From positions 5,806,501-5,870,500 of the forward strand of contig NZ_CP060404.1 of NCBI RefSeq assembly GCF_014295035.1: 64,000 nt of DNA, in the 5' to 3' direction. Below the pieces are notes generated by a model. That model was not told the DNA's origin and made no database searches. It worked only from the letters and a program-made list of their open reading frames with translations. This document shows, piece by piece, positions 12,300 to 21,119 of the stretch (the first letter of the stretch is position 1; each line of letters begins with the position of its first letter). The stretch comes from Streptomyces buecherae (GTDB taxonomy: Bacteria; Actinomycetota; Actinomycetes; Streptomycetales; Streptomycetaceae). A program made the position numbers and the translations under genes.

Positions 12300-12445
12300 A
12301 GCGGTCGATCGGTGGTGCTGGTCGGTTGACGGTGGTGGCTGACCGTGGTGGTGGTCGGCTGGTGGTGGCTGACCGGTGGTGGCTGACCCGTGGTGGTGGT
12401 CCACGGGGGAAGGGGCCCACCGGTGGTGGTCGGCCGGCGGCGCGG
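12300..12445. repeat. Direct repeats of GGTGGTGGCTGACC type
   Basis: Three copies of ggtggtggctgacc-like sequence alternate with gtggtggtcgg and cggtggtgctggtcgg. The stretch is strongly G-rich on the plus strand, lies just before rdgB, and could form G-quadruplex-like structures. It codes for nothing evident. Confidence 0.6.
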
Positions 12446-12488
12446 GGGGCCGGGGCGCGGACCGGGTGGCGGGCCGGATAATCGGGGC

Positions 12489-13091
12489 ATGAACCGCCTC
12501 ATCCTCGCTACCCGCAACGCCCACAAGGTCGCCGAACTCCACGCGATCCTGACCGCCGCCGGCCTCGACGTCGAACTCGTCGGCGCCGACGCCTACCCCG
12601 AGATCCCCGACGTCAAGGAGACCGGCGTCACCTTCGCCGAGAACGCGCTGCTCAAGGCGCACACCCTGGCGAAGGCCACGGGGCTGCCCGCGGTGGCCGA
12701 CGACTCGGGGCTGTGCGTGGACGTCCTCGGCGGCGCGCCGGGCATCTTCTCCGCGCGCTGGGCCGGCCGGCACGGCGATGACCAGGCCAACCTCGACCTG
12801 CTGCTGGCCCAACTCGGCGACATCGACGCGCCCCACCGGGCCGCCCACTTCACCTGCGCCGCGGCCCTGGCCCTGCCCGACGGCACCGAGCGCGTGGTGG
12901 AGGGGCGCCTGGAGGGCACCCTGCGCCACGAGCCCGCGGGCACCGGCGGCTTCGGCTACGACCCGATCCTCCAGCCCCACGGCGAGACCCGCACCTGTGC
13001 GGAGCTGACCGCCGAGGAGAAGAACGCCATCAGCCACCGGGGGAAGGCGTTCCGGGGGCTGGTGCCGGTGGTGCGGGAGTTGGTGGGGTGA
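12489..13091 (+). CDS. rdgB: XTP/dITP diphosphatase (HAM1/RdgB family)
   Basis: This 200-residue house-cleaning pyrophosphatase hydrolyses ITP, dITP and XTP to monophosphates. Family hallmarks are the N-terminal LATRNAHKVAEL, TFAENALLKA, VADDSGLCVDVLGGAPGIFSAR (Asp base and Mg site), GTGGFGYDPI and SHRGKAF. There is no ribosome binding site; gataat ends 6 bases before the ATG, which suggests a leaderless message. In many actinomycetes it follows rph directly, and the lipoprotein gene between them is also common in Streptomyces. Confidence is high. Confidence 0.96.
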   Translation: MNRLILATRNAHKVAELHAILTAAGLDVELVGADAYPEIPDVKETGVTFAENALLKAHTLAKATGLPAVADDSGLCVDVLGGAPGIFSARWAGRHGDDQANLDLLLAQLGDIDAPHRAAHFTCAAALALPDGTERVVEGRLEGTLRHEPAGTGGFGYDPILQPHGETRTCAELTAEEKNAISHRGKAFRGLVPVVRELVG

Positions 13092-13227
13092 GGTGAGCCG
13101 GCCGGTCGCGGACGGGCGGGCCGAGAGAGCGGTGGGCCTGAGCGCCCTTCCGTACGGTCGCCCGGCCTGCCGTGGCCGGCTCGCTCATGGAGGTCCGCGC
13201 GGCGGCCGGAACCGTCGCGGAAAGCGC

Positions 13228-13265
13228 CGAAGGGCCGACCCGGCTGGAAGCGGGTCGGCCCTTCG
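13228..13265. terminator. Strong hairpin between rdgB and tRNA-Leu
   Basis: Perfect 15-base arms (cgaagggccgacccg / cgggtcggcccttcg) flank an 8-base loop. It lies 12 bases past the 3' end of the minus-strand tRNA and downstream of rdgB, so it can end transcription from both sides. Confidence 0.85.
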
Positions 13266-13276
13266 AACCGAAGCTG

Positions 13277-13360
13277 TGCGGCCGGAGGGACTCGAACCCT
13301 CAAGGGATTTCTCCCACAGCATCCTAAGTGCTGCGCGTCAGCCAATTGCGCCACGGCCGC
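13277..13360 (-). tRNA. tRNA-Leu (anticodon UAG)
   Basis: The minus strand folds as a class II tRNA of 84 bases. The acceptor stem is gcggccg/cggccgc. The anticodon stem is cagca/tgctg around the loop CTTAGGA, which gives anticodon TAG and reads CUA/CUN leucine codons. There is a long variable arm and a standard T loop (ggTTCGAgtcc). CCA is not encoded. This is not bldA, whose anticodon is UAA. Confidence 0.95.
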
Positions 13361-13421
13361 TAGCCGCCAGCCATGGTAGCGGGCGCGCGGCCGTATCGGC
13401 AGGCGGGTGTACGGCGGGCGG

Positions 13422-14498
13422 TCAGCTCACGTCCGTGGTGCCCGGGGGGCGCCGGCGGTTGCGACACCAGGTGTCGGTGGTCGCGTGACAGTTCGGGCAG
13501 AGGTAGCGGAGATTCTCCGGACGGTTGTCGTGCCAGTCGCCGCTGATGTGGTCGATCTGGAGGGTGATCGGGGTGCCGCGCCACTCGCCCTCGTTGCCGC
13601 AGAACGCGCACCGGGCCGGCACGCCGAGCTCCGTCAGCGCGCGGTGCAGCCGCTCCCGGTTGACGCGGGGCGCGTCGGCCGGCCATACCCGGAGCACGTC
13701 GGCGGTCCTGGCGGTGAAGCGGGGGTTGTCGCGGGCCCGCCGGGACGGGCGAACGAAGTGCGAGGTGTCCAGGCCGAGTTGGGTCGACCAGCGCTGCACG
13801 CGGCGGGTGCTGGCGTCGTGCGGCGGCAGGCCGAGGGCCTGTACGACCGCCGCGTAGCTCGTGGAACGAGCCACCGCCTCGGTGAGCCGCTGGTCGGGGC
13901 GGGGCATCCGGGCCGGGCGGAAGTGCGTCACATCGATGTCGCACCGCGCCAGCAGGCGGCGCAGGGTCGCGCGCGAGCGTCCGTCGTCGGGCCAGTCGAC
14001 GGCTCGTGCCAGGGCGCGCACGCTGTCGACGCCCGCCGCCATCCGTGCGAGCTCGGCCAGGTCGCACGGCAGGTCCGGCTCGCCCGGGTCGTCCCCGTCC
14101 GATCCGGATATCCCGCGATGGCGCATGGCCGGAAAATGTCCGATGTCGATGCCGGCCGCGGCGATGCGTCGGCGGAGGTGGCTGAGCGTGCCCGGCGCCG
14201 GGGGTACGCCCAGTGCGCGCGCCACCTCGTGCAGGGCCGTGGACGCTGCGACGGCGCGGCCGATCGCCTCGTCGGAGTAGGTGTGTCTGGCGCGTCGCGC
14301 GGTGAGGTGGCCGGCGTCGATGCCGTGCTCGGCGACCTGCCGTTGGAGGGAACGCCGCCGACCACCGCTGGGCCGCACGCCGAGCTGCCGCATCACGCCG
14401 GCCCACGACGTGCTGCCCGCCACCGCCGCGGCGAGGGCCGCGGGCTCCACCCCGCCGCCCGGCTCACCCCGCCGTCCCCCCACATACCGCGCCCCCAT
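13422..14498 (-). CDS. HNH endonuclease-domain protein with four N-terminal helical repeats
   Basis: The 358-residue product ends in a zinc-HNH domain: CAFCG, then QIDHISGDWHDNRPENLRYL, then CPNCH. The two Cys pairs bind structural zinc, and the Asp-His, Asn and His form the nuclease site. The N-terminal part contains four copies of a roughly 55-residue unit: STSWAGVMRQLGV, STALHEVARALGV, VDSVRALARAVDW and STSYAAVVQALGL, each ending in a D-(I/A/T)-x-H-(F/L) motif (DAGHL, DIGHF, DVTHF, DTSHF). These look like DNA-binding helical domains. The ATG at 14498 has gaggggg upstream; an ATG at 14558 would add 20 residues. It is adjacent to tRNA-Leu. Natural target unknown. Confidence 0.82.
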   Translation of the reverse strand: MGARYVGGRRGEPGGGVEPAALAAAVAGSTSWAGVMRQLGVRPSGGRRRSLQRQVAEHGIDAGHLTARRARHTYSDEAIGRAVAASTALHEVARALGVPPAPGTLSHLRRRIAAAGIDIGHFPAMRHRGISGSDGDDPGEPDLPCDLAELARMAAGVDSVRALARAVDWPDDGRSRATLRRLLARCDIDVTHFRPARMPRPDQRLTEAVARSTSYAAVVQALGLPPHDASTRRVQRWSTQLGLDTSHFVRPSRRARDNPRFTARTADVLRVWPADAPRVNRERLHRALTELGVPARCAFCGNEGEWRGTPITLQIDHISGDWHDNRPENLRYLCPNCHATTDTWCRNRRRPPGTTDVS

Positions 14499-14750
14499 CC
14501 CACGCCCCCTCGCTCTCCCGTCGCCTCCGCGTGCGCCACGTGCGCCGCGTGCGGCCACGTGTCGCAGCCTCGAACTGGCTAACGATTCGGGGAGGGCGGA
14601 GTTACGCCGAAGGGGTCGCGCCGTCGGGAGGGGCGGTGGGCGCGGCGCTCGGGTGGGCGCCTGGCGGCCCGGTCGGCCGGAGCGGGTGGGCCGGGCCGGC
14701 CGACCGGGCCGCCAGGGAGCAGGCGGCCCGTCAGGTGGCCGAGGGTGGGG

Positions 14751-15218
14751 TCAGAGGCCCAGGTCCTTGATGATCTTCGCGACATGCCCGGTCGCCTTCA
14801 CGTTGTAGAGCGCGCGCTCGACCTTGCCCTGCTCGTCCACGATGACCGTGGAGCGGATGACGCCGGTGACGGTCTTGCCGTAGAGCTTCTTCTCGCCGTA
14901 CGCGCCGTACGCCTCGAGGACGGACTTGTCCGGGTCGCCGAGGAGCGTGACCTTCAGTTCCTCCTTGTCGCGGAACTTGGCCAGCTTCTCCGGCTTGTCG
15001 GGGGAGACGCCGATGACGTCGTAGCCGTGGCCGGCCAGGAAGTCGAGGTTGTCGGTGAAGTCGCACGCCTGCTTGGTGCAGCCCGGGGTGAGGGCGGCGG
15101 GGTAGAAGTAGACGATGACCTTGCGGCCGGCGTGGTCGGCGAGCGACACCTGCTTGCCGTCCGCGTCGGGGAGGGTGAAGGCCGGGGCGGTGTCGCCGGG
15201 CCGCAGTCGCTCGCTCAT
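14751..15218 (-). CDS. bcp: Thioredoxin-dependent thiol peroxidase (BCP/PrxQ)
   Basis: This 155-residue cytoplasmic peroxiredoxin reduces hydroperoxides. Cys47 in the motif P-A-A-L-T-P-G-C is the peroxidatic cysteine. Cys52, five residues later, is the resolving cysteine, which makes it an atypical 2-Cys enzyme recycled by thioredoxin. The remaining fold signatures (SPDKPEKLAKF, LLGDPDKSVLEAYGAYG, GVIRSTVIVD) are present. The start is MSERLRPGD with the binding site aaggag; the longer frame upstream is not used. It diverges from the DUF3618 gene. Confidence 0.95.
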   Translation of the reverse strand: MSERLRPGDTAPAFTLPDADGKQVSLADHAGRKVIVYFYPAALTPGCTKQACDFTDNLDFLAGHGYDVIGVSPDKPEKLAKFRDKEELKVTLLGDPDKSVLEAYGAYGEKKLYGKTVTGVIRSTVIVDEQGKVERALYNVKATGHVAKIIKDLGL

Positions 15219-15352
15219 GGCTCTCCTTAGGGGGATGATTCCGCTGCCTCCGACCCTAGCCAGGTCCACGATGGGGGATTCCGTGGGGCATGAATCCGGC
15301 CGACCTGACAGACTGTCCACCACGACCATCGAGAATTGACGGAGGCAGCGAG

Positions 15353-15670
15353 GTGTCGGAAGCCAGGACCCCTGCGCAGATCGAGGCTGATATTGCTCGC
15401 AGGCGGCAAGCGCTCGCTGTGACGCTCGATGAGATCGGCATCCGGGTGCACCCGAAGACGATCATCGGCGACGCGAAGGCGAAGGTGGCCGGAGCAGTCG
15501 ACCGCACGGCCGGTCAGGCGTACGTGGCCGCCAACCGCGCGGTCTCCGACCTGCGGGCCCAGTTCGTGACCGAGGACGGGGCGCCCCGGATGGAGCGCAT
15601 CGTGCCGGTCGCGCTGGTGGCGGTCGCGGTGGTCGGCCTGCTCACGGCCTCGCGGCGCGACAAGCGCTAG
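15353..15670 (+). CDS. DUF3618 membrane protein
   Basis: The 105-residue product starts at GTG (15353) after a good ribosome binding site (ggagg). The N-terminal segment TPAQIEADIARRRQALAVTLDEI is the DUF3618 signature, a helical domain. The C-terminus holds one hydrophobic helix (IVPVALVAVAVVGLLTA) ending in basic residues. The family is common in actinomycetes and has no established function. It is probably anchored in the membrane with a coiled N-terminal domain in the cytoplasm. Confidence 0.88.
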   Translation: MSEARTPAQIEADIARRRQALAVTLDEIGIRVHPKTIIGDAKAKVAGAVDRTAGQAYVAANRAVSDLRAQFVTEDGAPRMERIVPVALVAVAVVGLLTASRRDKR

Positions 15671-15862
15671 CCGCCCGGGCGCGCCCCGGCCCTGCCAGGT
15701 CCCGAGCCCCGGCCCCCGTTCCGGCCGCGAAGCCGTGACCCTAACCCCGGGGCCGCGGGCCCCGAGGCCGCGGGGCGGGTGCCTGGCGTTCGGCTGGCGC
15801 GGCGGCGACATACGGCCGACCCGTCGGCGTTCCGCCGTGGCCGGGCCAGGTACCTTCATGGC

Positions 15863-16204
15863 GTGAGTGCCAAGACGTCCCACGACAAACTGCCCATCCG
15901 GATGTTGCATGACCGGGTGCTGGTCCGTACCGACATCCCGGAGGGTGAGCGCCGTTCCAGCGGCGGCATCGTCATTCCGGCCACCGCCGCCGTCGGCCGC
16001 CGCCTGGGCTGGGCCGAGGTGGTCGCGGTGGGCCAGAACGTACGGACCGTGGAGCCGGGTGACCGGGTGCTGTACGACCCGGAGGACCGGGCCGAGGTGG
16101 AGGTGCGCGGTGTCGCGTACGTCCTGATGCGCGAGCGGGACCTGCACGCGGTGGCCGCCGAGCGGCTGGAGGGGTCGGAGGACTCCACAGGTCTGTACCT
16201 GTAG
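15863..16204 (+). CDS. GroES-like co-chaperonin (second copy type)
   Basis: The 113-residue product has the chaperonin-10 fold signature: PIRMLHDRVLVRTDIPEGERRSSGGIVIP, then GWAEVVAVGQNVRTVEPGDRVLYDPEDRAEVEV. It matches the GroES core, including the mobile-loop region, but has a longer acidic C-terminal tail (AERLEGSEDSTGLYL). It is not next to a groEL gene, so it is a stand-alone paralogue rather than the main groES. The start is GTG with no ribosome binding site; a taccTT hexamer ends 6 bases before it. Confidence 0.85.
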   Translation: MSAKTSHDKLPIRMLHDRVLVRTDIPEGERRSSGGIVIPATAAVGRRLGWAEVVAVGQNVRTVEPGDRVLYDPEDRAEVEVRGVAYVLMRERDLHAVAAERLEGSEDSTGLYL

Positions 16205-16475
16205 CCCGCGAGAGTCCGTACCGCCCAGCCTGTACCGCCCAAGCCTGTGCCCCCCACACCCGTGTTCCCCACGCTCGTGTCGCGGGCCCTACGGCCCGGG
16301 CCGTAGGGCCCGGATCGCTGTCCTGGCCGGCCGCCGGGGCCGGGTGGTGGTCCGCGTCACCACCTCGTGCGCGGTGCCTTGCTAGGGTCGAGAGCATCCC
16401 GACGAGACGCGCCGTACCGGGTCAGGCAAAGACGACGCACCCCTGTTGAAGCACGTGGTTCACGGAGGTGCCGTC

Positions 16476-16796
16476 ATGGCTTGGATCTTGCTGATCGTCG
16501 CCGGCCTGCTGGAGGTGGGCTGGTCGATCGGGATGAAGTACACCGAGGGGTTCACCCGGCTGTGGCCGAGCGTGTTCACCGGCGCGGGGATCGTCGCGAG
16601 CATGGTGTTGCTGGCGCAGGCCGCCAAGACGCTGCCGATCGGCACCGCCTACGGGGTGTGGGTCGGCATCGGCGCGGCCGGGGCGGCCGTGTTCGGCATG
16701 GTGGTGCTGAACGAGCCCGCCACCGCGGCCCGGATCTTCTTCGTGGTGCTGCTCCTCGTGGCGGTCGTCGGCCTCAAGGCGACGTCGGGCCACTGA
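16476..16796 (+). CDS. Small multidrug resistance family exporter (SugE/Gdx-like)
   Basis: This 106-residue four-helix membrane protein belongs to the SMR family. Glu13 in LEVGWSIGMKYTEGFTRLWP is the conserved proton/substrate residue. The segment ending KTLPIGTAYGVWVGIGAAG is the family signature in helix 3. The W-x-I-G-M-K and KYTEGF features fit the SugE/Gdx branch, whose natural substrate is guanidinium. The start is ATG 16476 with acggagg upstream. A tagggt hexamer at 16383-16388 may be the -10 element. No guanidine riboswitch could be confirmed. Confidence 0.9.
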   Translation: MAWILLIVAGLLEVGWSIGMKYTEGFTRLWPSVFTGAGIVASMVLLAQAAKTLPIGTAYGVWVGIGAAGAAVFGMVVLNEPATAARIFFVVLLLVAVVGLKATSGH

Positions 16797-16855
16797 CGCC
16801 CGCACGGCCCGAGCCTGTCGACTCTCCTCAGCAGCCTCGTCCCCACGCACCCAGC

Positions 16856-16889
16856 AGAACAGCCGCTCCCGGTCGGGAGCGGCTGTTCT
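16856..16889. terminator. Bidirectional hairpin terminator
   Basis: Perfect 15-base arms agaacagccgctccc and gggagcggctgttct flank a 4-base loop ggtc. It lies between the convergent SMR and penicillin-binding protein genes. Confidence 0.88.
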
Positions 16890-16984
16890 GTCGTCGGGGC
16901 CGGTCTGCCGTGGGGGCCGGCCGTTGTCGTCGCTGTTGTCGTGGCCTTTGTCGTGGGCGTACCGGGCCGGCGTGGGGTGGCGGC

Positions 16985-19900
16985 CTAGAAGTCGTCGTCC
17001 GGGTCCGTGCCGAGGTCGGGCAGGGTGCCGCCCGGGTCGCCGCCGCCGGGGCCGGCTCCGCCGGGGTCGCCGGTCGCGCCGCCGGGGGCGCCGGTTCCGC
17101 CCGGGTCGCCGGTCGCGCCGCCCGGGTCGCCGCCGCCGGGGCCGCCGGCGCCGCCCGGGCCGCCTATGGCGCCGCCCGGATCACCGGTGGCGCCGCCGGA
17201 CGGCGCGTCCGTCGGCGGGGTGAAGGTGGGCTCGGTGGGCAGGCCGGAGGTCGGCGGGGGCGAGTCGTCCGTCGGGGTGTCGGCGGGCGCGGTGGGCTCG
17301 TCCGAGTCCGGGGGCGTGGTGCCCTCGTCCGATGGCGTGTCACCGTCGGTCGGCGTGTCGGTGGGGGAGTCCGTCGAGGGCAGCGACGGGTTGTCGGCGC
17401 CGTCCTCCAGTTCCAGGTCGAACTCGGTGGCCTTCTTGCCCTTCAACGCCTTGCGCGTGTAGTCGGCCCAGATCTCGGCGGGGTAGCCGCCGCCGTTGAT
17501 GCGGGGCAGCCCCGTCGCGCCGTACAGCGGCTTCTGCTCCCCGGTGTTGGAGTCCTGGCCCATCACCGCGACGACGGTGGCCAGGTCGGGCGTGTAGCCG
17601 GCGAACCAGGCGGCCTTGTCCTCCTCGGCGGTGCCGGTCTTGCCGGCCGCCGGGCGGCCTGCGGCCTGCGCCTTGGTGCCGGTGCCGCCCGCGACCACGC
17701 TCCGCAGGATCGAGGTCGTGGTGTCGGCGGAGTCGCGCGCGACAGCCTGTTCGGGGGTGCGGTCCGGCAGGGTGACCTTGCCGCCGTCCTTGGTGATCTC
17801 GACCACCAGGGTGTGCGGGACGCGCTTGCCGTGGTTGGCGAGCGTGGCGTACGCCCCGGTCATGTCGAGGACGCTGGCGTGGGCGGTGCCGAGCGCGATG
17901 GACGGGCCGGCGAACATCTCCGGGGTCTTCTCCGGGACGCCGAGCTTGATGGCGGTGTCCTTGACCTTGTCCGGGCCGACGTCCTGGGCCATCTGCGCGT
18001 AGACCGAGTTGACCGACTTGTCGGTGGCGCCGGTGACGTTGATCTGCCCGTAGTCGACGTCGTCCTCGTTGGCCGGCGCGTAGTCGGTGCCGCCGTTCGG
18101 GCCGATGACCTCGCGCTTGTTGCTGCCGTCGTACACCGTGTTGGGGGTGATCCGCTGGCCGCCCTGGGTGACCGAGTCGTTCTCGACGGCCGAGGTGAAG
18201 ACGAACGGCTTGAAGATCGAGCCGACCTGGTAGTCGCGCCGGGTGGCGTTGTTGACGTACTGCTTGGTGTAGTCGATGCCGCCGTAGAGGGCGACCACCC
18301 TGCCGTTGTCCGGGTCGATGGAGGCGCCGCCGGCCCGCACGTACTTGTCCACCTTGTTCGCCTTGCTGAGCTTGCTCATCAGGCGTTCGTCCATCGTCTC
18401 GACGAAGGCGTCCTGCTTCTTCCTGTCGATGGTGGTGGTGATGCGGTAACCGCCGGCCGCCAGGTCCTGCTCGTCGATGATGTCGTTGGCGGTGATGTAG
18501 TTCTTGACCGCCTCGACGAGGTAGCCGCGCTGCCCGGACATGCTGGAGGTGGGCTTGGCGGGGTCGGGGGTGGGGAACTTCATGGCCTCGCGCTCGGACT
18601 TGTCGAGCCAGTCCTTCTCCACCATGCCGTCGAGCACGTAGTTCCAACGGGCCAGCGCGCGCCCCTTGTTCTCGGGGTGCACGACGACGTCGTACGCGCT
18701 GGGCGCGTTGAGCAGGGTGGCCAGGTAGGCGCTCTCGGCGGTGTTCAGCTCGTCGGAGTCCTTGCCGTAGTACGCCTGGGCGGCGGACTGGATGCCGTAC
18801 GCGTTGCGCCCGAAGTAGCTGGTGTTGAGGTAGCCCTCCAGGATGTCGTCCTTGCTCACCTCGCGATCGAGCTTGATCGCGATGAAGAACTCCTTGGCCT
18901 TACGGGTGATCGTCTGTTCCTGGTCCAGGTAGTAGTTCTTCACGTACTGCTGGGTGATGGTGGAACCGGACTGCTTGCCCTTGCCGGTCGCCGTGTTCCA
19001 GGCGGCGCGGACCATGGCCGCGGGGTTGACCGCCGACTCCGAGTGGAAGTTGCGGTCCTCGGCGGCGAGTACGGCGTTCTGGGTGTGCTTGGGCACGCTG
19101 CTCAGCGGCACGTTCTCGCGGTTGACGGTGCCCTCGCGGGCGAGTTGCGAGCCGTCGGAGTAGAGGTAGACGTTGCTCTGCGCGAGCGCGGCCTTGTTGG
19201 CGGCCGGGATGTCGACCAGCAGGTAGCCGGTGACGAGCGTGCCGCCGATGAGGACGAGCAGGAACAGGAACGCGCCGAGCACCACGCGCCAGGTGGGCAC
19301 GAGGCGGCGCAGGCCGGTGCGCTTGGGGCGCTGCTTCTTGCCCTTCTTGGCCTTCTTGCCGGACACGTCGTTCGCCTCGCCCCCGTCGGGGCGTTCGGGC
19401 CAGCCGTCCGCGGGGCTCGCGCCGGCGGCCGAGGAGGGCGGCTCGCCACCGCCCGTACCACCGGCGCCCGCGCTGCCCGTGCCGCCCGCGCCGTTGCCGC
19501 CGGGGTTCTTGCCGGCGCCCTTGCCGCTGGCGCCCGCGCCGGCGCTTCCCGCGCCGCCGGTCGCGCCCGGGCCGCCGCTGGCGCCGCCGGCGGCCATCGC
19601 CGCCGCGCCCGCGCCACCGACCGCCGCCGCGCCACCGACCGCCGCCGCGCCACCCGCTGCCGCCGCGCCGCGGCCACCCGCGCCGCGCCGCGCGCCGGGC
19701 GCGCCCGGGGTCGGGCGCAGAACGGCGGTCTCCTCGCCGCGCGCGGCGGTGTCGGGGCGGCCCGCGTCGGCCCAGCCCGCGTCGGGGCGTCCTGGAGTGG
19801 AGCGTCCCGGGGTGGGGCGCAGTACGGCCGTCTGGTCGTCGCCGGGCCCGGTGGCATCGCGGCGCGCCCCGGCGCCGCGCGCCCCGACTGCCCGGTTGCC

Positions 19901-20977
19901 GGCCGCCGGGGTGCCGGCCGCCGGGGTGCGGGGGCCGGGGCCCTGGCGTGGCCCGGGCAGCCGGCCGGTGTCCTCGCTCGGCGTGGGCCGCAGAACGGCG
20001 GTCTCCTCGGCGGCGCGGGCCGGAGGTACGTCCCGTGCGTTCCGCGCGGCCCGTGCGTCTCGTGGGCCTTCCGCGTCCCGTGTACCTTCCGCGCCCCGTG
20101 CGTCCTGGCCCGGGCGCGCCGCGGGGGGCGTTCCGGTGGGGCGCTTGCCGCGCGGCGCGTCGGCGTCGCCGCCACGTCGCGGCGGGAGAACGGCGGTGGC
20201 GTCGGTGTCGGTGTCGGTGCGAGCGTCCTTACGGGCGTCGGTGCGGGCGTCGCGGGACTCGCCGCGCGGGCGTGCGCCCGTGGCGCGTGCGCCGTCCGGG
20301 CCCGCGCCGTTCGCGCCGCCGTTGCCGGCGCGCTCGCCGCCCGTACGGGGGCGGCTCGTCCGCTCGCCGGCTGTCCGTTCACCGGCCGTGCGCTCACCGG
20401 CCGTGCGCTTGCCGGCGGCGCGGTCGCCACCAGGGCGTGCGCCGTCGGTGCGTGCGCCGTCCGCGCGGGCGCCGTCGGTGCGTTCGCGGTCGCCCTGGCC
20501 GGAGCCGGCGCGTTCCGCGCGGCCTCCGCCCCCGGCGGAGGCCGCGCGGTCGGCGGGGCGGGCGCGGTCGGGTGTGGGGGTCGGTTGGTCCGCGCCGAGG
20601 CCCTCGCCCAGGGTGGTGGGGCGGTTGCCGCGCGGGGCGGGGGTGGGCTTGGTGTCGCCGGCCGGGCGGGTGGTGCCGCGCGGGGGGTGGGCCGGGTGGG
20701 GGGAGTCGGGGGTTCCGGTACGGCCGCCCTCGGGGGCGGCGCCGGGCCCGGCCGGCGTGGGGCCGGGCCGTTGGCGACCGGTGTCCTGGTCGGTGCGTCG
20801 GGGGCCTTTGCCCTGTGGGGGAGCGCCGGCACCTCCTGGTCGAGCTGATCGAGGCCGATCGGCGGTCGGGCCGCCGGCGGGCTGGGCGCCGCCACCGCCG
20901 CGCTGAGCGCCGGGGTCGCTCCCCGCGGCGGCGGTGCCGTCGCCATCGGCGCTGTGCTGCTGAGGCTCGTCGGTCAT
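16985..20977 (-). CDS. Bifunctional penicillin-binding protein (transglycosylase/transpeptidase) with very long disordered N-terminal tail
   Basis: This 1330-residue class A PBP polymerises and cross-links peptidoglycan. Residues 1 to about 550 are cytoplasmic, rich in Pro/Gly/Ala/Arg, and contain repeated TAVLRPTP motifs near positions 326, 384 and 419 plus a variant near 262. One membrane helix follows near 555-580 (VVLGAFLFLLVLIGGTLVTG). The GT51 domain has EDRNFHSE near 640 and ITQQYVKNYYL. The transpeptidase has S-I-F-K near 922, S-V-N and K-T-G near 1111. The last 70 residues are Gly/Pro/Asp repeats. Typical homologues are 700-900 residues, so the N-terminal tail is unusually long. The start at 20977 follows ggag. 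Confidence 0.93.
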   Translation of the reverse strand: MTDEPQQHSADGDGTAAAGSDPGAQRGGGGAQPAGGPTADRPRSARPGGAGAPPQGKGPRRTDQDTGRQRPGPTPAGPGAAPEGGRTGTPDSPHPAHPPRGTTRPAGDTKPTPAPRGNRPTTLGEGLGADQPTPTPDRARPADRAASAGGGGRAERAGSGQGDRERTDGARADGARTDGARPGGDRAAGKRTAGERTAGERTAGERTSRPRTGGERAGNGGANGAGPDGARATGARPRGESRDARTDARKDARTDTDTDATAVLPPRRGGDADAPRGKRPTGTPPAARPGQDARGAEGTRDAEGPRDARAARNARDVPPARAAEETAVLRPTPSEDTGRLPGPRQGPGPRTPAAGTPAAGNRAVGARGAGARRDATGPGDDQTAVLRPTPGRSTPGRPDAGWADAGRPDTAARGEETAVLRPTPGAPGARRGAGGRGAAAAGGAAAVGGAAAVGGAGAAAMAAGGASGGPGATGGAGSAGAGASGKGAGKNPGGNGAGGTGSAGAGGTGGGEPPSSAAGASPADGWPERPDGGEANDVSGKKAKKGKKQRPKRTGLRRLVPTWRVVLGAFLFLLVLIGGTLVTGYLLVDIPAANKAALAQSNVYLYSDGSQLAREGTVNRENVPLSSVPKHTQNAVLAAEDRNFHSESAVNPAAMVRAAWNTATGKGKQSGSTITQQYVKNYYLDQEQTITRKAKEFFIAIKLDREVSKDDILEGYLNTSYFGRNAYGIQSAAQAYYGKDSDELNTAESAYLATLLNAPSAYDVVVHPENKGRALARWNYVLDGMVEKDWLDKSEREAMKFPTPDPAKPTSSMSGQRGYLVEAVKNYITANDIIDEQDLAAGGYRITTTIDRKKQDAFVETMDERLMSKLSKANKVDKYVRAGGASIDPDNGRVVALYGGIDYTKQYVNNATRRDYQVGSIFKPFVFTSAVENDSVTQGGQRITPNTVYDGSNKREVIGPNGGTDYAPANEDDVDYGQINVTGATDKSVNSVYAQMAQDVGPDKVKDTAIKLGVPEKTPEMFAGPSIALGTAHASVLDMTGAYATLANHGKRVPHTLVVEITKDGGKVTLPDRTPEQAVARDSADTTTSILRSVVAGGTGTKAQAAGRPAAGKTGTAEEDKAAWFAGYTPDLATVVAVMGQDSNTGEQKPLYGATGLPRINGGGYPAEIWADYTRKALKGKKATEFDLELEDGADNPSLPSTDSPTDTPTDGDTPSDEGTTPPDSDEPTAPADTPTDDSPPPTSGLPTEPTFTPPTDAPSGGATGDPGGAIGGPGGAGGPGGGDPGGATGDPGGTGAPGGATGDPGGAGPGGGDPGGTLPDLGTDPDDDF

Positions 20978-21119
20978 GTGTGTAGGGACTCCTCGGCCGC
21001 CGCCCACGGTTCTGCCATGGGTTCTGCCACGGCATAAATCTGTCATGTCGGGCGAATAGCGTTGTACGCCCCACAAGTCACTGTCGCATCATGCGTTCCG
21101 CGCGGCGGAGGCGGCACGC

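Noticed and set aside
12300-12445. Possible CRISPR or microsatellite array
   Set aside because: The GGTGGTGG repeats have no unique spacers of constant length and are simple degenerate repeats.
13277-14498. Integrative element at tRNA-Leu
   Set aside because: The HNH gene lies on the 5' side of the tRNA, no integrase is present, no copy of the tRNA 3' end was seen in the window, and the neighbours are housekeeping genes.
16360-16475. Possible guanidine riboswitch before the SMR exporter gene
   Set aside because: A ctaggg start and gacgag elements recall guanidine aptamers, but I could not draw the required paired stems. TAGGGT is equally well a -10 element.
16367-20848. A 1493-codon open frame antisense to the penicillin-binding protein gene
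   Set aside because: Long antisense frames are expected in very GC-rich genes because stops are rare. The translated sequence is low-complexity and matches nothing, while the minus strand has full PBP motifs.
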